Below, piece by piece: positions 58,300 to 64,000 of a DNA stretch of 64,000 nucleotides (its first letter is position 1; the number at the start of each line of letters is the position of its first letter). The notes under the pieces were generated by a model. The model saw only the letters and a list, made by a program, of their open reading frames with translations, had not been told where the DNA came from and searched no databases. The stretch covers positions 10,298,731-10,362,730 of the forward strand of contig NC_089325.1 of assembly GCF_036669915.1 (NCBI RefSeq). Direction: 5' to 3'. The position numbers and the translations under genes were made by a program. This stretch comes from Pocillopora verrucosa. Taxonomy: Eukaryota; Cnidaria; Anthozoa; Scleractinia; Pocilloporidae.

Positions 58300-59947
58300 T
58301 TCCCACTCTTTGTCAGAAATGAAGATTTAAATGTTACAACAACTTTTCACCATTCAGTTCTAAGAAACGTGTCTAGACAGCTTAGAGGCGGAGCGTAAAA
58401 GGTCACGGTTCAGAAGAGCAAAGACGTTTCAAATTCGGCATTTGTAATCCGTTTCTTATCTTTCTAGCTTTGTTCCTTATTTTTAATCAACAATTATCTG
58501 CCTTTTTGGTGTTCAATACCCTCATAATCCAACATTAAACTGCTCTTTTATAATAACTGAACAACCTGTTAACGTACAAGCATACAGTTCAAGTATTGTG
58601 ACAATAGCTCCCTAATAATATAGGCCATCCTACATACGAAGGCCGTAAGTCGTATGCTGATACGCTAAAGAAACGCAGGATGTGCAGTGGACACGGAAAA
58701 GGTGGCTGAACCTTAGTAAACTAGAAATGACAGGTTGAATTCAATAGTTTATTTACGCTCAGTTAAATCTGTTATCTACATATTCGTCGCTCTATCTTTT
58801 GTAATTTTTTAAGTTTACGACCCTATTTAATAATCTGTCAAGTATAATGATTTGTCCAGCTGCCGTATATTTGTGGTTCAACAAGCTCTCACTTCTAGGA
58901 AATGAATGTTGTTGTACAAGCGTTGATCTTTGTATGTGCTTCACAGTGATAAAGATCTTTATGTGGCTACGGTTACTGATTTTTTAGTAAACGATTTACG
59001 TCTCACAGTACTATTGGGTTTGCCTTTAAAATTTCCCTCAAAATAACCTGTGTCCTTCTGTGCATTCCTTATCAGATGAGATCATGCGTATTTCCACAGA
59101 TCTAAGTTTGACGGTGACTAAGGTAGACATATTCAGGAAAACGCTCAAACAGCTGTTCCGTTATTTTGCCCACTGACATGTAACAATACTTGTCGATGGC
59201 AACAGCACTAAAATGTTTTGAAATACACTCGAAAAGTGAAATAAGGAATATTATACGGCTTCTTACCATTGTATTTACAACACCGCTCTAAGAATCTCTT
59301 AATAATTCCGGCTTGGGTGCTTCGAACAGTTCGTGGCGGCCTTGAGCTTACTTGTGCCTTGTTCTTGACTTAACAAGCTGATATTACACTCAAACTCGCA
59401 TTTTAATTCTATTAACAAAACTATTGAAGAGACTCTCCTGTATTAGGAACAGATGAAAGGAAAACTTGCAATCACTGACAATAAATTTGTTAATTTAAAT
59501 CAAAGAGGGAGTGAATTGTGAAACGAAAAATTAATCTGTGGAATGCATTCATTTCTTTGGGTAATTCAGAAACGAAATTAACCTTCTCTTTCCTTCTGTT
59601 ACTGAAATAAGTGAGTAAATCAAATGTAGAGTTGATTTTGTTTTCGGGGCTTGCCACGTAGTGTCACGAGCTTAACTCGTAAAAAACTAGTTTTGTTTTC
59701 ATAACGACTGTGTTCCCGATCTAGTTAATCTAGTTGTGCCACGCAGTGCCTGTCTATGTGGTGCACAATAAATAATATTGTTATTAACAAACGACGTTCA
59801 TCGGCCAAAGATATACTCTTGTCAAGCCAGGATTTGTTTGCGTGACGGAGCCACCCACGCAACTTCCATTGTATGTCACACAATATTTCTCGGAAATCTG
59901 TTAATATTTACTTTTTGCTGTTCGAATTAGTCGTGCTACTTTTAACG
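58300..59947. other. Head-to-head spacer between the third copy and the + strand gene
   Basis: About 1.65 kb between two outward-facing starts (58299 on -, 59948 on +). Related to 51050-52479. Expected to hold both promoters; no clear TATA box was recognised. Confidence 0.5.
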
Positions 59948-62900
59948 ATGGAAGCGCTAAGTTCTGGCCTGTATTTCTTGATCTGGAGTCTTTTAACGGT
60001 TCGATGTTCGATGGCATCGGACAGGATTAGAAATATCTTTGTTTCACCAGAAGGCATGGACGTTAAAACTTGCGGAAAGGAGAGTCAACCGTGTCTATCG
60101 CTGGATTTCGCCATCTCAATCGCACGTGAAAGTGGAGCAAACTCAACACAGATAAAAGCAGCAGAAGGAAACTACACCCTGACAAAGAGTTACAGATTTA
60201 CAAATGTGGAGAACTTCGGTATGGTAGGGCAGGGTTCGACTCCAAAAGATGTACAAATCACTTGTAAATCAAATGTGAGCTTGTCTTTTGTTCTGAGCGA
60301 AAATATATTTTTCGAAGGAATCATGTTGCAGAATTGTGGAGGTTGGCAAAAGAGCGCAGTTAGAGCAAAGAAGCCTTATAGCGGACTCGATGGAGTAAAT
60401 TTCAAAACAGCCCTAGATTTCAGATATTGCAAGAACATACGCTTCTACGGCGTCGAAATTTTGTCTTCATCAGGCCTCGCTGTCAACTGTTATGACTGTG
60501 GAGGCGTAGTAAACTTCACAAACAGCGCGTTTACGGAAAATACTGCGCGCTACAGTAACGCAACGCAAAGAAATTTAAGTCGCAGTATCGAAGACAACTT
60601 CTTTGGAAATCAAAGTAAAAATTACGTGTTCTCTGGAGGTGGTGTTTATTTAGGCTTGGATCCGTACGGTTCCAATACAGTCCAAGTCTCGCCAAGTAAA
60701 CATGATTCATACCAACATAACAATACATACATTTTTCAAAATTGCCGTTTTCTCGGAAACGAAGCCTTGTGGCGTAATAAAAGTAAACAAAATGACTTTG
60801 TTGACACACCAGAGCTTCCGTTCAGTCGAGGAGGCGGTTTGGCAATTTACTTTCGATCGAATGCTAGTGGATGCCTAGTTGACGTAGAATCGTGTGCTTT
60901 CATCAGAAATCGTGCGGACTGGGGAGGAGGTCTCATGCTCGAAATGAAAGAAGAGAGCAGAAGGAATTTATTCACAATGGCAAACACCATTTTTGACAGC
61001 AATGAAGGACGTATGGCCGGTGGAGGTATTCGAATCGGAAACTTTATCAAGGGAAGCGGACGCGGTCTCAATACATTTTCTGTAATCAACTGCTCGTTCG
61101 TGAGAAACGAGGCTGTATGGGGAGGAGGGGCATCGATCTTTGGAACGACCATTCCTGACACAACCGCGCATGACTTAACCCAGTTCTACTTCAACGAGTG
61201 TCACTGGAGTGAGAACACTGGAACAGTTGGAGCTGCCATGGCTTCTTTTCTCTCCAATCAGAACGAAGATCAAATCGGACCTGAAATTCCTTACCATGTA
61301 ACCTTGAATTTCTCATCGTTTCAGGGTAATCGAGTGATGCGTATAGAACAACTGGTGACCATTGGAGAAGGTGTACTTTACAGTGTACAAGTGCCTCTGA
61401 TATTCCAAGGAAATGTGACATTCTTTAACAACACCAACTCGGCCATGGCCCTTGATGGTTCCACTATGGAAATATTCGGGAACGTACACTTCATCAACAA
61501 CACAGGATTTAGAGGCGGTGCAATAGCTATGTACGGACGTTCGAGGATTGTTTTTAACAAAAATTCTTACTTACTCTTTGACGGTAACAAGTGCGACGAC
61601 AGAGGTGGGGCTTTGTACATCTTCGCCCCCGGACCACCACTTGTTGGTTTCAATGCAACTGGTATAAATACGCACATTTGTTTCTTCGGGTACTCGGATG
61701 CTTCTGTCGACTTCGATGACTGGGAAACGAGGGTTGTCTTCCAGGGCAACAAAGCAGCGTTTGCAGGGAATTCAGTTTACGCCACCACGCTAAAGAACTG
61801 TCGACGAGCAGGTGAACCGCGTCTAAACAACTCCGTTTTGCAGTGGAAATTTGTGGAATTCAGAAGCGCCGATGGACAGAAAACCTTCCTAACAAAGGAG
61901 GTCACCACTGAACCAGTTAAAATAGAGTTTGACAGAGAGGACTGGTCGGTGGCCCCGAGTGAGGTTTTTAATGCCTCTTTATCATTGCTCGACGAGATTG
62001 GTAACTCCGTCGTTGGTAGCATCAATGTAAGAGTAATTCCTCTTCAGGATCAATCCTCGGTTTATTTGCACGCGTCTTCGCCCTTATTCATTGCTAATGG
62101 AAGTGTTTCCAACGTTAAACTCGCTGGGAAAGCTGGAGAAAAGTTTTCGGTGAAACTGTGGTACATGGGGAGAGGACTATTAACTGAAACGATCTCTGAC
62201 TTATCACTTAAACAGTGTAATCCAGGATTCATGGCAGAGGAGAATACTTGCGTTTGCAAGGATACCACCGATGCTGGTGTATCCAGTTGTGAGTCGGACG
62301 GGAAGACATTTTATCTTAAATATGGATACTGGGCAGGACTAGTTAATGGAGCATTTGTAACTCATTTCTGTCCTAATGGATACTGTAACATAAGTGATCA
62401 TCCTTCGACCGAACAGAAATATGATTCCGGGAAACTTTGCAATGAGAACAGAAATCAGAGTAGCGTGCTTTGTGGCGAATGTAAAGCGAACTATGGCGTG
62501 CTATTCGGAGGGGAACACTGTTCTAACACTTGTTCCAACTGGTATTTGTTGCTGCTGATTTTGTACGGAGTGATCCTGTTGATTGTCGTCATGGGTGTCA
62601 TGTTGATCAACCTCGATTTCTTCACTGGATATTTGAACGCATGGGTGTATTCCTACCAAGTCATGAACGTTATTACCCCTAGTGGCTTCCAGTTCGACCC
62701 TTTCATCGAGTTTCTCATCGGCCTGGGAAACTTCCAATTAAAAATAGGCTCTGCTCGGTCCGGTGGGATTTGCTTTGCCGCTGGTCTAGACGATGCAGAC
62801 AAATTGGCCATTATGTACGCGCTACCAACGTTCGTCTTGGTTCTAGTAGTGCTGTTAGCTAGGGCTGTACGTAATCATCCCAACTGGTGGTTCAGCAAAC

Positions 62901-63694
62901 GTGTCAGAGCCGCTCCTTTTCGAGCGTTTTGTACCATTTTTGTGCTCTGCTACACTGACATCACCAGAATCTCACTGCGAATCCTACATTTTGCAAAATT
63001 TGGGTCCACCTACGTGATGTACGCAAATGGCAACATTGGGTACTTCTCAGGAAAACATATTGCCTTTGGTGTTTTAGCAATCCTATACATTCTGATCGTG
63101 GTAATTCCATTTCCGATGATCCTCTTGTTTCGCAGTTACCTCACTCGAAAACTGCTTTTTGTGGTGAATCTAAATCGATGGAAGCCGATGTTCGATGCCC
63201 TTCAGAGCTGCTTCAAGGACCAGTACCGTTGGTGTGCTGCCTTTTACTTTCTATGCCGATTTATACTACTGGCGATCAGCACTCTTGCGCCCTCAGGAGC
63301 TGTTAAGAGAGCCATGTTGGAAACTGCCTGTGTCCTCATCCTCCTGATCTTTGCGTTCTTGAGGCCCTACAAGGAAGCTGCTGATGTCAAGGAAGACGAA
63401 GAAAGCTACGAGTGGATCAACAAATCAGACGTGGCACTACTGACAACACTGTCGCTGATCGCCATTTTCAGTTCTGCCATTGATGCTAGCCTGTCGAATA
63501 AGACCAGGGCCGGTTTGAGAGTATTTGTCTACGTGTTGGCCTATGTTCCTTTGCTGGTCCTTGGCGTGGTAACGTACAGAACCGTGAGCAGATGGCGCCA
63601 AAAGAAGACTCTGAGAAACGAATTACGCGAACCAGAGCTCTCCGTGACAGACATGTCGGATGAGACAACTGTAGCTGACAACCAACCTGTGTAA
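59948..63694 (+). CDS. Intron-free beta-helix / multi-pass membrane protein, divergent paralogue
   Basis: Single exon. I choose the ATG at 59948 (1248 aa) because it is followed directly by a signal peptide (MEALSSGLYFLIWSLLTVRC). An in-frame ATG at 59873 would add 25 residues. The ectodomain opens IFVSPEGMDVKTC, as in the - strand genes (VFVSPNGNDS), and keeps GGGxxIF, N-x-A-x-WGGG and FRGGAIAM turns of a parallel beta-helix, with many N-glycosylation sites. A Cys-rich module (SSVLCGECKANYGVLF) precedes about seven to nine helices from residue about 865. FDPFIEFLIGLGNFQL is shared with the paralogues. The 90-residue polar loop of the - strand copies is reduced to about 20 acidic residues. 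Intact and clearly diverged, so probably functional; role unknown. Confidence 0.87.
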   Translation: MEALSSGLYFLIWSLLTVRCSMASDRIRNIFVSPEGMDVKTCGKESQPCLSLDFAISIARESGANSTQIKAAEGNYTLTKSYRFTNVENFGMVGQGSTPKDVQITCKSNVSLSFVLSENIFFEGIMLQNCGGWQKSAVRAKKPYSGLDGVNFKTALDFRYCKNIRFYGVEILSSSGLAVNCYDCGGVVNFTNSAFTENTARYSNATQRNLSRSIEDNFFGNQSKNYVFSGGGVYLGLDPYGSNTVQVSPSKHDSYQHNNTYIFQNCRFLGNEALWRNKSKQNDFVDTPELPFSRGGGLAIYFRSNASGCLVDVESCAFIRNRADWGGGLMLEMKEESRRNLFTMANTIFDSNEGRMAGGGIRIGNFIKGSGRGLNTFSVINCSFVRNEAVWGGGASIFGTTIPDTTAHDLTQFYFNECHWSENTGTVGAAMASFLSNQNEDQIGPEIPYHVTLNFSSFQGNRVMRIEQLVTIGEGVLYSVQVPLIFQGNVTFFNNTNSAMALDGSTMEIFGNVHFINNTGFRGGAIAMYGRSRIVFNKNSYLLFDGNKCDDRGGALYIFAPGPPLVGFNATGINTHICFFGYSDASVDFDDWETRVVFQGNKAAFAGNSVYATTLKNCRRAGEPRLNNSVLQWKFVEFRSADGQKTFLTKEVTTEPVKIEFDREDWSVAPSEVFNASLSLLDEIGNSVVGSINVRVIPLQDQSSVYLHASSPLFIANGSVSNVKLAGKAGEKFSVKLWYMGRGLLTETISDLSLKQCNPGFMAEENTCVCKDTTDAGVSSCESDGKTFYLKYGYWAGLVNGAFVTHFCPNGYCNISDHPSTEQKYDSGKLCNENRNQSSVLCGECKANYGVLFGGEHCSNTCSNWYLLLLILYGVILLIVVMGVMLINLDFFTGYLNAWVYSYQVMNVITPSGFQFDPFIEFLIGLGNFQLKIGSARSGGICFAAGLDDADKLAIMYALPTFVLVLVVLLARAVRNHPNWWFSKRVRAAPFRAFCTIFVLCYTDITRISLRILHFAKFGSTYVMYANGNIGYFSGKHIAFGVLAILYILIVVIPFPMILLFRSYLTRKLLFVVNLNRWKPMFDALQSCFKDQYRWCAAFYFLCRFILLAISTLAPSGAVKRAMLETACVLILLIFAFLRPYKEAADVKEDEESYEWINKSDVALLTTLSLIAIFSSAIDASLSNKTRAGLRVFVYVLAYVPLLVLGVVTYRTVSRWRQKKTLRNELREPELSVTDMSDETTVADNQPV

Positions 63695-64000
63695 ATCCTT
63701 TCATATTGAGTAGCAATGTGCGAGAGAAGAACCCTTTAAACGAAGATGACAATTTTAAAACCTTTGTGAGTTTGGACATGAGATAATCTTGATATCTGTG
63801 ACTGTTCTGGACTGAGCTGAGAAGTACTCTTGTTAGCGTAAGTTGAACGATACCCTGCTGATCTGATGAAAAACCACACAGACTTAAATTTGTCGAGCTA
63901 CGAAACAGTCATTTAGTCATTTAGTGTCAGCTTTGGTCTTTGAATGGTTAAAGATCTCGTGTATCTTCGAAAAAGTTTTGCCATATAACGTTGTGATTTT
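63695..64000. other. 3' flank of the last gene
   Basis: No polyadenylation signal of AATAAA type and no further gene seen before the window ends. Confidence 0.4.

Overview
This is animal nuclear DNA, AT-rich, with introns of a few hundred bases obeying GT/AG and many short repeats. Gene content (BRICHOS secretory precursors, an astacin with a ShK domain, intron-free beta-helix membrane proteins) and the TIR, SINE and CCAAT-type repeats fit an anthozoan cnidarian, most likely a stony coral. That assignment is inference; no species is claimed.

Left part (1-18 kb). The left edge cuts a degraded mobile-element ORF with a cysteine-protease-like region. Two paralogous BRICHOS genes follow on the + strand (3745-5977 and 13290-15793), separated by a GOLPH3/GPP34-type gene on the - strand (8445-10982). 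The BRICHOS genes share exon plan and prodomain but end in unrelated cysteine-containing peptides, each alone on its last exon behind a basic cleavage site. One looks like a two-disulfide beta-hairpin, the other has eight cysteines. They look like antimicrobial-peptide-type precursors and are the most interesting items here. An EFCAB10-like gene (-) and a SETMAR-like histone methyltransferase gene (+) then sit head to head over about 0.5 kb.

Right part (19-64 kb). This is a segmental duplication zone. Unit 1 (about 19.2-30.45 kb) holds SET exon 3, a broken astacin, an orphan exon and an intact intron-free beta-helix/multi-pass membrane gene (-). After a repeat-rich spacer with one small ORF, unit 2 (about 35.5-51.1 kb) repeats this order with opposite fates: the SET copy is dead, the astacin is complete, and the membrane gene is frameshifted. 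A third, indel-ridden copy of the membrane gene lies at 54.0-58.3 kb, head to head with an intact divergent relative on the + strand (59948-63694). A truncated 5' fragment of a second + strand relative lies at 52.5-52.6 kb, so the head-to-head pair itself was duplicated.

How the genes relate. The secreted and surface products (BRICHOS precursors, astacin, beta-helix membrane proteins) are plausibly surface or defence related. That is inference. The GPP34, EFCAB10 and SETMAR genes look like ordinary housekeeping or ciliary genes.
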